Part shown: positions 8,246 through 16,309 of the stretch, piece after piece
How the letters are laid out: the number at the start of each line of letters is the position of its first letter
Position numbering within the stretch: position 1 is the stretch's first letter
From: an uncultured Oscillospiraceae bacterium
GTDB lineage: Bacteria > Bacillota > Clostridia > Oscillospirales > Acutalibacteraceae
DNA length: 64,000 nt
Assembly (NCBI GenBank): GCA_902492455.1
Contig: CABULH010000005.1
Coordinates: 62,001-126,000, forward strand
Reading direction: 5' to 3'
Notes under the pieces: generated by a model
What the model was told of the DNA's origin: nothing
The model's database searches: none
Seen by the model: only the letters and a program-made list of their open reading frames with translations
Translations under genes and position numbers: made by a program

Positions 8246-9384
8246 TATGACTCCTCCTCCACGCTTTCCTCCGTGAGGTCGGCTTCCGGATCTCCCATCT
8301 CGTCGAACTCCTCGGAATAGGAGCTGTAATCGCCGAACATGCCGGAGTACTCCGATTTTTTCATGATGTGGATATCCTCCGGGTTGAGGACAATGCCGAT
8401 CACCCGGCCGGGTTCATAATAATCCGTGGTCTGGATCATCCACTTAAAGCCCTTGAAATCCACAATGGTTTCAAAGTGAACGCCTTTAAAAGTAACACTG
8501 GTTACCTTCCCAACCAAATGACCCTTTTCCGGCTCCACGATGTCCACATCCTCCGGACGGATCACCACGTCCACCGGCTCCTGAGAGGCAAAGCCGCTGT
8601 CCAGGCAGGGAAACTTCCGGCCGAAAAACTCCACCAGATAATCCTCGTGCATCACACCGTCCAGGATATTGCTCTCCCCGATGAAATCCGCCACAAAAGC
8701 GTTCTCCGGCTCGTTGTAGATATCCTGCGGGGTGCCGATCTGCTGAATCCGGCCGTTGTCCATCACCACCACCGTGTCGGACATAGACAGGGCTTCCTCC
8801 TGGTCGTGGGTAACATAGATGAAGGTAATGCCCAGAGATTTCTGAATATTCTTCAGTTCCTGCTGCATATCCTTGCGCAGCTTGAGATCCAGCGCGGAAA
8901 GCGGCTCATCCAGCAGCAGGACGCTGGGATGATTGGCCAAGGCACGGGCGATGGCCACCCGCTGCTGCTGCCCGCCGGAAAGGGTATTGACCCCCCGTTT
9001 TTCAAAGCCCTTCAGGTTTACCATCCGCAGCATCTGCTCCACCGTTTCCCGGATTTCCTGGCTGGACTTCTTCTGTACCCGCAGGCCGAAAGCCACATTT
9101 TCATACACGTTCATGTGGGGAAACAGCGCGTACCGCTGAAAAATAGTGTTGACCCGCCGCTTGTAGGCAGGCAGATCATTGATCCGATTCCCATCAAAAA
9201 AGACATCGCCGCTGTCAGGGGTGACGAAGCCGCCGATGATCCGCAGCGTTGTGGTTTTTCCGCAGCCGGATGGCCCCAGAAGCGTCACAAATTCTCCGTC
9301 ACGGATACTCAGGTTCAGATGATCCAGAACCTGCTCCCCGTCAAACGATACAACGATGTCTTTTAGCGTGATAATTTCTTTCAT
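8245..9384 (-). CDS. potA: Spermidine/putrescine ABC transporter ATP-binding protein
   Basis: ATPase of the polyamine importer, 379 residues. Walker A is GPSGCGKTT, the signature is LSGGQQQRVAIARAL, Walker B is VLLLDEPLSALD, and the H-loop is YVTHDQEEA. The last 130 residues are a TOBE/OB regulatory domain. The frame is open to 9393. The ATG at 9384 is chosen because AAAGGGGG ends directly at the first ATG, leaving no spacing, but is 9 bases from this one. First gene of potABCD. Confidence 0.94.
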   Translation of the reverse strand: MKEIITLKDIVVSFDGEQVLDHLNLSIRDGEFVTLLGPSGCGKTTTLRIIGGFVTPDSGDVFFDGNRINDLPAYKRRVNTIFQRYALFPHMNVYENVAFGLRVQKKSSQEIRETVEQMLRMVNLKGFEKRGVNTLSGGQQQRVAIARALANHPSVLLLDEPLSALDLKLRKDMQQELKNIQKSLGITFIYVTHDQEEALSMSDTVVVMDNGRIQQIGTPQDIYNEPENAFVADFIGESNILDGVMHEDYLVEFFGRKFPCLDSGFASQEPVDVVIRPEDVDIVEPEKGHLVGKVTSVTFKGVHFETIVDFKGFKWMIQTTDYYEPGRVIGIVLNPEDIHIMKKSEYSGMFGDYSSYSEEFDEMGDPEADLTEESVEEES

Positions 9385-9621
9385 GCCATGCATCCCCCTT
9401 TGCGGTCATAGAGTTTCGCGCACACAAGCGACCGAAGTCACCCGCGCCAAGCGGAACCGCAGCTTCCTTGAAGACGCCCTCCGCAAAGGGTTTTTCACAA
9501 TCAGGGCAGACCAGAAATTTGTTCGGCTGTTGACTGCGGCGTCCCGTAGATGCTGCTGAAGATTTTACCAGATGCATATTCGCCTCAGGCGAATAGACCG
9601 GCCATAGAGCCAGCTTATAAC
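9385..9621 (-). other. Long untranslated leader of the pot operon
   Basis: About 230 bases lie between the potA promoter and its start codon. A short hairpin TATTCGCC/GGCGAATA (9578-9599) sits near the 5' end. An overlapping open frame in another register is not convincing as a gene. The length suggests post-transcriptional control, but I recognise no known riboswitch. Confidence 0.4.
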
Positions 9622-9650
9622 AATATAGAAGGAAACGGTTAAAATGTCAA
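9622..9650 (-). promoter_or_regulatory. Promoter for the pot operon
   Basis: Minus strand: TTGACA (9650-9645), a 17-base spacer, TATATT (9627-9622). A near-consensus sigma-A promoter in an A+T-rich stretch. Confidence 0.65.
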
Positions 9651-9776
9651 GATATTTTCTTGAATTTTCGAATTTTCTGCACTTTATTCGCTTTTTCCTG
9701 ATTTTAGTCCCCGAAATGCTCCAAAATTCTCTGTTTTCCTCCAATTTCCTTCCATCGATTGCTTTCACAAACAGCA

Positions 9777-9825
9777 AGATACCCGGAGGCGCGGCCCATA
9801 ACGGCCTGCCGTCCGGGTATTCGAA
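9777..9825 (-). terminator. Probable terminator after fprA
   Basis: On the minus strand ATACCCGGA pairs with TCCGGGTAT, and AGGCC with GGGCC-like bases inside, giving a long imperfect GC-rich stem just after the fprA stop. The U tract is poor. Confidence 0.45.
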
Positions 9826-9843
9826 TCAAAAACCCTGTATGAG

Positions 9844-11034
9844 TCAGCGGAATTTTTCCGCCAGCGTACGGCCGTAAGCCCGCAGATCCTCCAGGACGGC
9901 GCCGTCCGGTCCCCACTGAATCCGCCGTCCGTCGTCCGCCAGTTCAAAACCGGCTTTCACTAGTTCCTCATTCATCAGCTTTACGGATTCTCCGCTCCAG
10001 CCGTAGCTGCCGAAGGCCGCGGCCTTCTTTTTCTTGAACTTGGCTCCCCGCATCAATTCCAGGATGCCGGCCACCGAATACAGATAGCCATTGTTCACCG
10101 TGGGTGATCCCATCACCACCGCTTTGGAGCGGAACACCTCGGTAATCACATCGGTTTTATCGATCTTGGAGGTATTCAGCAGCTTCACGGTGGTTTCCGG
10201 CGCCGCTTCCCCGATCCCCTCTGCGATGGCCTCCGCCATCCGTCGGGTGGCATTCCACATGGTGTCGTACACCAGAACGATCTGATCCTCCTGATAGCTG
10301 TCCGCCCATTCCAGATATTTCTCCACAATCTGCTCCGGGTGATCCCGCCAGATCAGACCGTGGCTGGGGCAGATCATGGACAAAGGCAGATTCATCCCCA
10401 GAATCTCCTTAATTTTCCGGGTTACCATGGGGCTGAAGGGATTGAGAATATTGGCGTAGTATTTGGTGGCCTCCGCCATCAGCTCCGCAGGATCCACCGT
10501 GTCATTGTACAGGGACTCGGAAGCAAAGTGCTGTCCGAAGCCGTCGGTGCTGAACAGGATGTTCTCCCCATCCATATAGGTGAACATGGTATCCGGCCAG
10601 TGAAGCATGGCCGCCTCGATAAATGTGAGGGTGCAGGTGCCTGTGGACAAGGTATCCCCCGTTTTCACCGGCACAAAATTCCAGTTCTCATGGTATTGTC
10701 CGGTAAGGGATTTGATCCCGTTGGCCGTGCAGTAAATGGGCGTATCGGGAATTTCCCGCATCAGCGCCGGCAGCGCGCCACTGTGATCCACCTCGCCGTG
10801 ATTGATAACGATGGCGTCGATATCCTTCAGATCGATCTCCTGTTTCAGGTTTTCCACAAACTCCTTGGCATAGGGCATCCATACCGTGTCAATCAGAACA
10901 TTCTTTTTATCCCGGATCAGGTAGGCGTTATACGAAGACCCGTGATGGGTGGAAAATTCATCTCCATGAAATTTCTTCAGTTCCCAATCCACCTTGCCTA
11001 CCCAGGTTACTTTGTCCGTCAATTTTTTACCCAT
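9844..11034 (-). CDS. fprA: A-type flavodiiron protein (O2/NO reductase)
   Basis: Cytoplasmic flavodiiron protein, 396 residues. It reduces O2 to water and/or NO to N2O and protects anaerobes from oxidative or nitrosative stress. The N-terminal metallo-beta-lactamase domain holds the di-iron ligands in HGEVDH, then STDGFGQH and CPSHGLIWRDHP. The C-terminal flavodoxin domain has the FMN loop YDTMWNATRRMAEAI. There is no rubredoxin or flavin reductase extension, so it needs an external electron donor. It lies downstream of the hydrogenase cluster in the same direction, but has its own promoter and a structured leader. Confidence 0.93.
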   Translation of the reverse strand: MGKKLTDKVTWVGKVDWELKKFHGDEFSTHHGSSYNAYLIRDKKNVLIDTVWMPYAKEFVENLKQEIDLKDIDAIVINHGEVDHSGALPALMREIPDTPIYCTANGIKSLTGQYHENWNFVPVKTGDTLSTGTCTLTFIEAAMLHWPDTMFTYMDGENILFSTDGFGQHFASESLYNDTVDPAELMAEATKYYANILNPFSPMVTRKIKEILGMNLPLSMICPSHGLIWRDHPEQIVEKYLEWADSYQEDQIVLVYDTMWNATRRMAEAIAEGIGEAAPETTVKLLNTSKIDKTDVITEVFRSKAVVMGSPTVNNGYLYSVAGILELMRGAKFKKKKAAAFGSYGWSGESVKLMNEELVKAGFELADDGRRIQWGPDGAVLEDLRAYGRTLAEKFR

Positions 11035-11307
11035 AGCTTATTCATCCTCTCATTGTCCATCCTAGGTTTTCAGCGCTTTATAATCTAAATCAAAACGCGA
11101 AGACACAGCCGGTGTGCAGTTACGCTCCCACCGGAAGAATGCCATTGCGGCAAAGTTTTAGGGCTGTGTCCATGATACCACAAAGCGGCGCGCGAAGCGC
11201 GAAGCCTACCTTGATCCGAAACGGCGATGACCGTTTCGGAGTGGTTCAATGTTCTCTCAGCCGCCCAAAGGCTTGCGAAGCACGGCTTTGGAATGCGGCG
11301 TGAGGTT
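11035..11307 (-). ncRNA. Structured 5' leader of fprA, candidate regulatory RNA
   Basis: The 270-base leader contains several clear stems. CCGAAACGG/CCGTTTCGG lies at 11216-11240. A GCGCG hairpin lies near 11190. A long-range stem of GACACAGCC (11102-11110) with GGCTGTGTC (11162-11170) encloses two smaller hairpins. I cannot assign it to a known riboswitch family. It could equally be a dispersed structured repeat. Confidence 0.4.
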
Positions 11308-11368
11308 ATTATACCACAAAACGGCAGAATAATCATGTCCAATTCTTTAATTATACCTATTAGGTATA
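11308..11368 (-). promoter_or_regulatory. Promoter and palindromic operator candidate for fprA
   Basis: An extended -10 (TGG-TATAAT) lies at 11313-11308 on the minus strand with only a weak -35. About 40 bases upstream a near-perfect palindrome, TATACCTA-T-TAGGTATA (11352-11368), could be a repressor or activator site. The binding protein is unknown. Confidence 0.45.
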
Positions 11369-11394
11369 CATTGAAATAGGATAAACGGCTCCGC

Positions 11395-11422
11395 CGTGTA
11401 TCCCACACGGCGAAACCGATGG
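11395..11422 (-). terminator. Hairpin after the group B hydrogenase gene
   Basis: CGCCGTGT pairs with ACACGGCG across a 5-base loop, then GAGCCGTTTATCC on the minus strand. Terminator-like with a weak U tract. Confidence 0.45.
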
Positions 11423-11427
11423 CATAT

Positions 11428-12885
11428 CTATCCGTGGCGGTGAACATCCGCGGTATCCGCGCCTCTTTCCCGTACATTGGCGGAAATATTGTCAGCGCCT
11501 TTCAAGCGGGTTTCAAATACCTTCCGGGATTTCTGCAATTCATTGAGATTGGCCGGACCGCCCATACAGCCGCCGGTGCAGAACATTCCCTCAATAAAGT
11601 CCTCGCTGATCTTTCCGGCCTTCAGCAGCATCAGCGCCTTGCGGCATTCATCCGCACCGTTACAGGGCAGGGCCGTTGCAGAGCCCGGTTCTCCCCGTTC
11701 CTCCAGCACTCGGTTGACAGCGGCGGTCACGCCGCCTGACAAGGCAAATCCCTTGCCATATCGCGTGGCATCCTCTTCTCCCGCCACATCCCCGCCGGAG
11801 GCGACTCCCGCAGCGCAGAGCATGGCATAAAGCTCCTCAAAGGTCAGCACGTAATTCAGTTCATCGATATACTGGCCCATGGCCTCATTCTTTTTGGCGA
11901 TGCAGGGCCCGATAAATACCGTTACCACATCCGGATTTTTGCTGCGGATATACCGCTCCGCCGCAATCATCGGGGAAACGGTGGTGGAAACAAAGGGCAT
12001 CATGCCCGGGAAATGCTTGCGCACCATATTAACAAAGGCCGGACAGCAGGAAGAGGTCATCTTCTCCCCCTTCTCCTTGCGCTCCAGCAGCTCATTCGCC
12101 TCGTGATAAGCCACGATATCAGCGCCCAGGGCCACCTCATACACATCCGCGAAACCCAGCTGCCGGATGGCTTCCTTGATCTGGGGAATGGTATCACTGC
12201 CGAACTGCCCCTCGATAGCGGGAGCAATAAGGGCCACCACCTCTTTTTTGCCGTCCTTCAGCGCCTCGATGACATTCGTCATCATGGACACGTCGGAAAT
12301 GGCGCCAAAGGGACAGCCCGCCACGCAGGCGCCGCAGTTGACGCACTTGGCGGGATCAATGGTGGCAATATCGTTTTCATCCATGCTGATGGCCTTGACG
12401 GGACAGCTCCTCTTGCAGGGCCGCTCGATTTCCACAATGGCATTATAGGGGCAGGCGGCGACGCACTTGCCGCATTTCCGACATTTTTCCTGATCGATCA
12501 CAGCGCCCCGGGGCGTGGTCGTAATCGCCCCAAAAGGACAAGCCTTGGCGCATTTTTTGGCCAGACAGCTTTGACAGTTTTGAGTAACGGTGATCTTGGT
12601 GATGGGACAACCCTCGCAGGCGCAGGGAATTACATGCACAACCTGGGAAGGATCGGAGTCGGTATACAGCACATCCACCGGCAGCTTGCCCATAGCCATG
12701 CGCACCCGCTGGCGGATGATCTCCCGCTCCCGGTAGACACAGCAGCGGAAATTGGGCTTGATGCCCTTGATGATTTCATACGGAATCTTGTCGTAGGCCT
12801 CGTGCAGATCCCCTTGAAAAGCGTGCCGCGCCGTGGCGCACAGCACCTCGTGTTTGATCTGTACAATGTCGGTGATCTCCTGCAT
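11428..12885 (-). CDS. Group B monomeric [FeFe] hydrogenase
   Basis: A 485-residue ferredoxin-type iron hydrogenase of the group B (monomeric) lineage. About 95 residues of N-terminal sequence precede several [4Fe-4S] motifs (CQSCLAKKCAKACP, CRKCGKCVAACP, CVNCGACVAGCP). The H-cluster domain follows, with L1 TSSCCPAF, L2 FIGPCIAKKNEA and L3 EGMFCTGGCMGGP. These differ from the group A forms TSCCPxW and MPCxxKxxE. Group B enzymes are little studied, and whether it makes or oxidises H2 is not known. It ends a minus-strand cluster with the PP2C phosphatase, HydS and a ferredoxin. No maturase genes (hydE, hydF, hydG) are in the window. Confidence 0.88.
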   Translation of the reverse strand: MQEITDIVQIKHEVLCATARHAFQGDLHEAYDKIPYEIIKGIKPNFRCCVYREREIIRQRVRMAMGKLPVDVLYTDSDPSQVVHVIPCACEGCPITKITVTQNCQSCLAKKCAKACPFGAITTTPRGAVIDQEKCRKCGKCVAACPYNAIVEIERPCKRSCPVKAISMDENDIATIDPAKCVNCGACVAGCPFGAISDVSMMTNVIEALKDGKKEVVALIAPAIEGQFGSDTIPQIKEAIRQLGFADVYEVALGADIVAYHEANELLERKEKGEKMTSSCCPAFVNMVRKHFPGMMPFVSTTVSPMIAAERYIRSKNPDVVTVFIGPCIAKKNEAMGQYIDELNYVLTFEELYAMLCAAGVASGGDVAGEEDATRYGKGFALSGGVTAAVNRVLEERGEPGSATALPCNGADECRKALMLLKAGKISEDFIEGMFCTGGCMGGPANLNELQKSRKVFETRLKGADNISANVRERGADTADVHRHG

Positions 12886-12937
12886 AGTTCTGGACCTTGC
12901 CTTTCTCCGCCTCCGGCGTTCCGGCGGCGGCTATCTG

Positions 12938-14113
12938 TCAATAATACCGGATTTTCACAATTTTTCCCGCTCCCCGCAGGGTCTGGGCCAGCTCCTCCAG
13001 CAGACGGATCTTGATGCTCAGATCCACCGGAAGGTTGGGATTCTGATGAGCGGGATTGATGGCCTTGCCGATGAACATATATAAATGGGTGCAGCGTTCC
13101 AGCAGCATCCGAGCGATCATAGCCGCGCCGGTGTGCTCGTCCAGCTGCCGAATCGTCTCCGTATCGGCGGGATTTTCCAGGAACTTCTTCACCAGGGCGT
13201 TGGTTTCGCGGATGGTGAGAACCCCTTCCGTCACCAAATCGATGCCCTTGATATGCGCGATGGGGGGCAAATCCCCGTCATAGCTCAGTTCGGTGACAAC
13301 CTCCCGTCCCAGAACCCGGGCTACAAGGTTGCTGCTGCTGCCGCCGCAGACTACCTTCAGCCCCTCCTCGGACATGAAATCCACCACCACCCGCTCGTCG
13401 TCCTGCTTCAGTCGGGGTGGGCCGGAGAAAAGGCTCACCACCTGCTGAGGAACCACCTTCACCGTGGCTACCGTGGTGTCGTCGCCCGGCTGGCGCATAT
13501 ACAGGTCCTCGCAGGCCTCGATCAGGGCGGCGGTCATCCGAGCACTGGTGTTCTCATCCTCACAGTTGTCCTGGATGAAATCGCAGACGCTCTCCCAGTT
13601 CCAGCCCAGGTTCAGCACCGCGCCGATCCCCGCGTACATTACCCCGTCGCTGATCATAGTGAGCATATCGCCGCATTCCAGATCAAAAGAGGCTTCCTTA
13701 ATGGTCTTGCCTCCCACCTCCCGCTCGGTGTAGGCTATGGGATACACCACCCCATCATGGACATAAATGCACCCGGGACAGTCAAATTCCGCCAGATAGG
13801 CCTTGCCATCATCATTCAGCTTCAGGATGGAAAAGGTGGAATAGGCCATATGCCGCACCTTGCACACCGGCAGGGTGTGGATGATGGTGTCCACCGTATC
13901 CTCCAGCGACGCGCCGGAGCGCATCATGGTGGCGATAATCTTGGAGGTGAGGGTGGCTAATATATTGGCTTTCACGCCGCTGCCCAAACCGTCGGACAGC
14001 ACCACGATCACCCCGTCGTCGGTGCGGACAACCTCCACCTTGTCGCCGCACAGCTCTTCGTTTTTCTTATTCAGGCTTTTGGACGTGACGTCGTAAAACA
14101 ACCGGTTGTTCAT
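12938..14113 (-). CDS. SpoIIE-family PP2C-type serine phosphatase
   Basis: A soluble 391-residue protein phosphatase. Residues 1-220 form a PP2C fold of the SpoIIE type, with metal-binding motifs VVLSDGLGSG, LTMISDGVMYAG and PGDDTTVATV. The remaining 170 residues are a conserved C-terminal region with CGGSSSNLVARVLGRE that I cannot name. There are no membrane helices, unlike sporulation SpoIIE. The ATG at 14113 is used rather than the longer frame because GGGGGAGAAGCGAGG precedes it. It sits between HydS and the group B hydrogenase, an arrangement known from sensory hydrogenase operons, so it probably passes a redox signal by dephosphorylating an unknown target. Confidence 0.88.
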   Translation of the reverse strand: MNNRLFYDVTSKSLNKKNEELCGDKVEVVRTDDGVIVVLSDGLGSGVKANILATLTSKIIATMMRSGASLEDTVDTIIHTLPVCKVRHMAYSTFSILKLNDDGKAYLAEFDCPGCIYVHDGVVYPIAYTEREVGGKTIKEASFDLECGDMLTMISDGVMYAGIGAVLNLGWNWESVCDFIQDNCEDENTSARMTAALIEACEDLYMRQPGDDTTVATVKVVPQQVVSLFSGPPRLKQDDERVVVDFMSEEGLKVVCGGSSSNLVARVLGREVVTELSYDGDLPPIAHIKGIDLVTEGVLTIRETNALVKKFLENPADTETIRQLDEHTGAAMIARMLLERCTHLYMFIGKAINPAHQNPNLPVDLSIKIRLLEELAQTLRGAGKIVKIRYY

Positions 14114-14143
14114 CCTCGCTTCTCCCCCTGTCGGTATGGGGAT

Positions 14144-14163
14144 TGGCACTTCGTGCCAACTCC
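14144..14163 (-). repeat. Hairpin between hydS and the phosphatase gene
   Basis: TTGGCAC and GTGCCAA form a tight 7-bp stem with a 3-base loop in the short gap between the two genes. There is no U tract, so it may be an mRNA processing or stability element. Confidence 0.4.
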
Positions 14164-14187
14164 TGTTGACTGTCAGGCGCAACAGTC

Positions 14188-15903
14188 TTACGCCTGAGTC
14201 TCCTCGCTCATAATCATCGCCTTCAGGTTGTTCAGCGTCACCTTGGTCTCGGCAGTCGTCTCTCCCAGCAGGCTGGCGATTTCTTGGGCCACAGTCATCT
14301 GCTTTTCAATCACCTTTTGGGCCATTTCAGCGGATTCCAGCCGGGCGCGATAGGTCTGTTCCTTCCGCTCCTCCTCCTCGGTGATATCCTGGAGAAAGCC
14401 CATGACGATATCCTGGCTTTCCACATACACCAAGGTAGCCCGGGCGATCATGGACAGAGATTCCAGCCGCACCTTCTTATCCACGATATTCCGGTGGGTG
14501 GCGAATACTTCTTCGAAATCCGCAGGATCCATATACTCAAACAGCCCGGCTTTCAACGCCTGCTGCCGAGACACGCCAAAGGTCTTCTGGGCGGCCAGAT
14601 TCAGCTCAATGATCCGCAGATCCTTATCCACCGCGATCACCATGTTGGGCGTGACACTGAGGGTCACACTGCTCAAAGATTGGGACAGGTCGTTGATATA
14701 AGGCAGGCACATGTACAGCTCCGCCTTGCCCTGGTAAACGGCAATCGCCTTGTCACGGCAGGTGGAATAACCGCAGGAACCGCAGTTCAATTCCTTATCC
14801 GGCGTGGGCTTGCCGATTTCGGTCAGGATTCGCCGGATGGTGGCCTCGTCGGGGATGTCCTTCCGGGGTGCGTCAGGGGTAAAGCGCCATTCCAGTGTTT
14901 TGGGGCGAGCCGGTTCCGGGTGTTTTTCCGCCGCCTCCGCAGCGTAACGGTCCACCTCCAGCCGGCTGCGGTAAGCCGCCCGTTTATCCTCCGCGATCAG
15001 CGGTCCGTTGACGCAGCCGCCTTCACAGGAATTCAGCTCCACAAACAGCTTACCGCAGTCTCCCGCAGACAGCTCTTTCAAAAAGGCCATCACGTTCTGC
15101 AGTCCGCAAACGCTCATCATTTGATATCCTTTGTAATTTCCATCCTCCATCGCCTGATGACGGACGTCCCGTACGATCCCCTCTGGAATGGGATATACCC
15201 GCGAAAACACCGGCGGCAGCTCCGCCTCCGCCTCCTCCGTGCCTTGCAGAGAGATTCCCTGCTGTTCCAGCAGCTGATCCAGCATACGGAAGGAGATCAC
15301 CCCGTCGGCCGATTCCGGATGATCGTCTATCTCCTTGATTTTGGATAGGCAAGGCCCGACGAACACCACCTTGGTGTCCGCCCCATCCCGCTCCTTGATC
15401 ATCCGGCCGTGGGCCAGAACCGGAGAAACCACCGGCGCCATCATTGGCACCAGCTGAGGATAATATTTGGTGATAAGCATGTTCACCGTGGGGCAGCAGG
15501 TGGTTAAGATGCAGGGCATCTCCCCTTGATCCATCAGCTCACGATAGCGGGCGGTCACCTCGTGAGCGCCCACCGCCGTCTCCTCCACCCGGTCAAAGCC
15601 CATTTGATACAAAGCCGCCACCAGACGATCTTTTCCCTGGCCGTAAACGCCGGCATATGAGGGGGCCAGACTCGCCACGGTGCGCACCGCTGGATCACGC
15701 AGCCAGGAAAGTACCCGCGCAGGATCGTTCACCACCGTTTTCGCCTTCTGAGGACAAACGTTGATGCAGTGACCGCAGAGCACACATTGATCCTCAATGA
15801 CCTCCACCCGGTCGTCTATGTAGCTGATGGACTTGACGTCGCAGAACTTCAGGCATTTATAACAATTTTTGCAGTTTGCTTTTTTTACGCTGATATAGGC
15901 CAT
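14188..15903 (-). CDS. hydS: Group C sensory [FeFe] hydrogenase with PAS domain (HydS)
   Basis: A 571-residue cytoplasmic sensor. The N-terminus binds two [4Fe-4S] clusters (C11, C14, C17, C21 and C40, C43, C46, C50). The H-cluster domain has L1 LTTCCPTV, L2 FVGPCLSKIKE and L3 ELNSCEGGCVNGP. An extra four-cysteine Fe-S motif (NCGSCGYSTC...C) lies near residues 370-400. A PAS domain spans about 410-520, and the tail is helical. This is the architecture of group C hydrogenases, thought to sense H2 or redox state rather than run catalysis. It is followed by a PP2C phosphatase, its likely output partner. Confidence 0.9.
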   Translation of the reverse strand: MAYISVKKANCKNCYKCLKFCDVKSISYIDDRVEVIEDQCVLCGHCINVCPQKAKTVVNDPARVLSWLRDPAVRTVASLAPSYAGVYGQGKDRLVAALYQMGFDRVEETAVGAHEVTARYRELMDQGEMPCILTTCCPTVNMLITKYYPQLVPMMAPVVSPVLAHGRMIKERDGADTKVVFVGPCLSKIKEIDDHPESADGVISFRMLDQLLEQQGISLQGTEEAEAELPPVFSRVYPIPEGIVRDVRHQAMEDGNYKGYQMMSVCGLQNVMAFLKELSAGDCGKLFVELNSCEGGCVNGPLIAEDKRAAYRSRLEVDRYAAEAAEKHPEPARPKTLEWRFTPDAPRKDIPDEATIRRILTEIGKPTPDKELNCGSCGYSTCRDKAIAVYQGKAELYMCLPYINDLSQSLSSVTLSVTPNMVIAVDKDLRIIELNLAAQKTFGVSRQQALKAGLFEYMDPADFEEVFATHRNIVDKKVRLESLSMIARATLVYVESQDIVMGFLQDITEEEERKEQTYRARLESAEMAQKVIEKQMTVAQEIASLLGETTAETKVTLNNLKAMIMSEETQA

Positions 15904-15933
15904 GGCACGCTCTCTCCTTTCCCGTCCGGTCCG

Positions 15934-16173
15934 TTATTTCCCCGCGACGTTTTGGGCGAAGAAGTCGTCCACCGTGTCCATGGTTAAGCTGTAGATTTCG
16001 TCCTGGAACTTGACGCATACCCCTCGATCGGCGCAGTGTCCCATGCAGAAGGAGCCTTTCAGCTCCACCGTATCCTCCAGATTATATTGAGCGATCAGTT
16101 CCTTCAGGCGGGCGATCAAATCCCGGGAATTCTGCAAATGACAGGAGCTGCCAACACATACCATCAAATCCAT
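15934..16173 (-). CDS. Thioredoxin-like [2Fe-2S] ferredoxin
   Basis: A 79-residue (2Fe-2S) ferredoxin of the NuoE/HymA thioredoxin-like type. Cluster ligands are in CVGSSCHLQNS and in GSFCMGHCADRGVCVKF. The start at 16173 is preferred over a longer frame because GGAAAGGGACGATAAG precedes this ATG. It is the first gene of the hydrogenase cluster, 30 bases before hydS, and probably carries electrons to or from the sensor. Confidence 0.88.
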   Translation of the reverse strand: MDLMVCVGSSCHLQNSRDLIARLKELIAQYNLEDTVELKGSFCMGHCADRGVCVKFQDEIYSLTMDTVDDFFAQNVAGK

Positions 16174-16249
16174 CTTATCGTCCCTTTCCTTCCTGCTGCC
16201 GATTATTCTGCCTGTAACCGTTAGCTTTCGACAGGATTCACCAGCTATC

Positions 16250-16278
16250 AGCATATCATATTGTTATTTTTTTGTCAA
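16250..16278 (-). promoter_or_regulatory. Hydrogenase-cluster promoter with Rex-like site
   Basis: Minus strand: TTGACA (16278-16273), 17 bases, TATGCT (16255-16250). The 18 bases TTGACAAAAAAATAACAA covering the -35 match 11 of the 14 fixed positions of the Rex consensus TTGTTAA-N4-TTAACAA. Rex is the NADH/NAD+-sensing repressor that controls hydrogenase genes in clostridia. The promoter is well supported, the Rex site is tentative. Confidence 0.55.
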
Positions 16279-16309
16279 TCATATTTCTCAGATCTCTTGC
16301 TCAGTATTT

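Noticed and set aside
9341..9577. Minus-strand frame in the potA leader with a CxxC motif
   Set aside because: It overlaps the potA start in another register, has no good ribosome-binding site and resembles no family I know. More likely chance within a leader RNA.
11085..11477. Minus-strand frame of 130 codons between fprA and the hydrogenase gene
   Set aside because: It runs through the end of the hydrogenase gene, a promoter and several hairpins, and its product looks like translated structured RNA.
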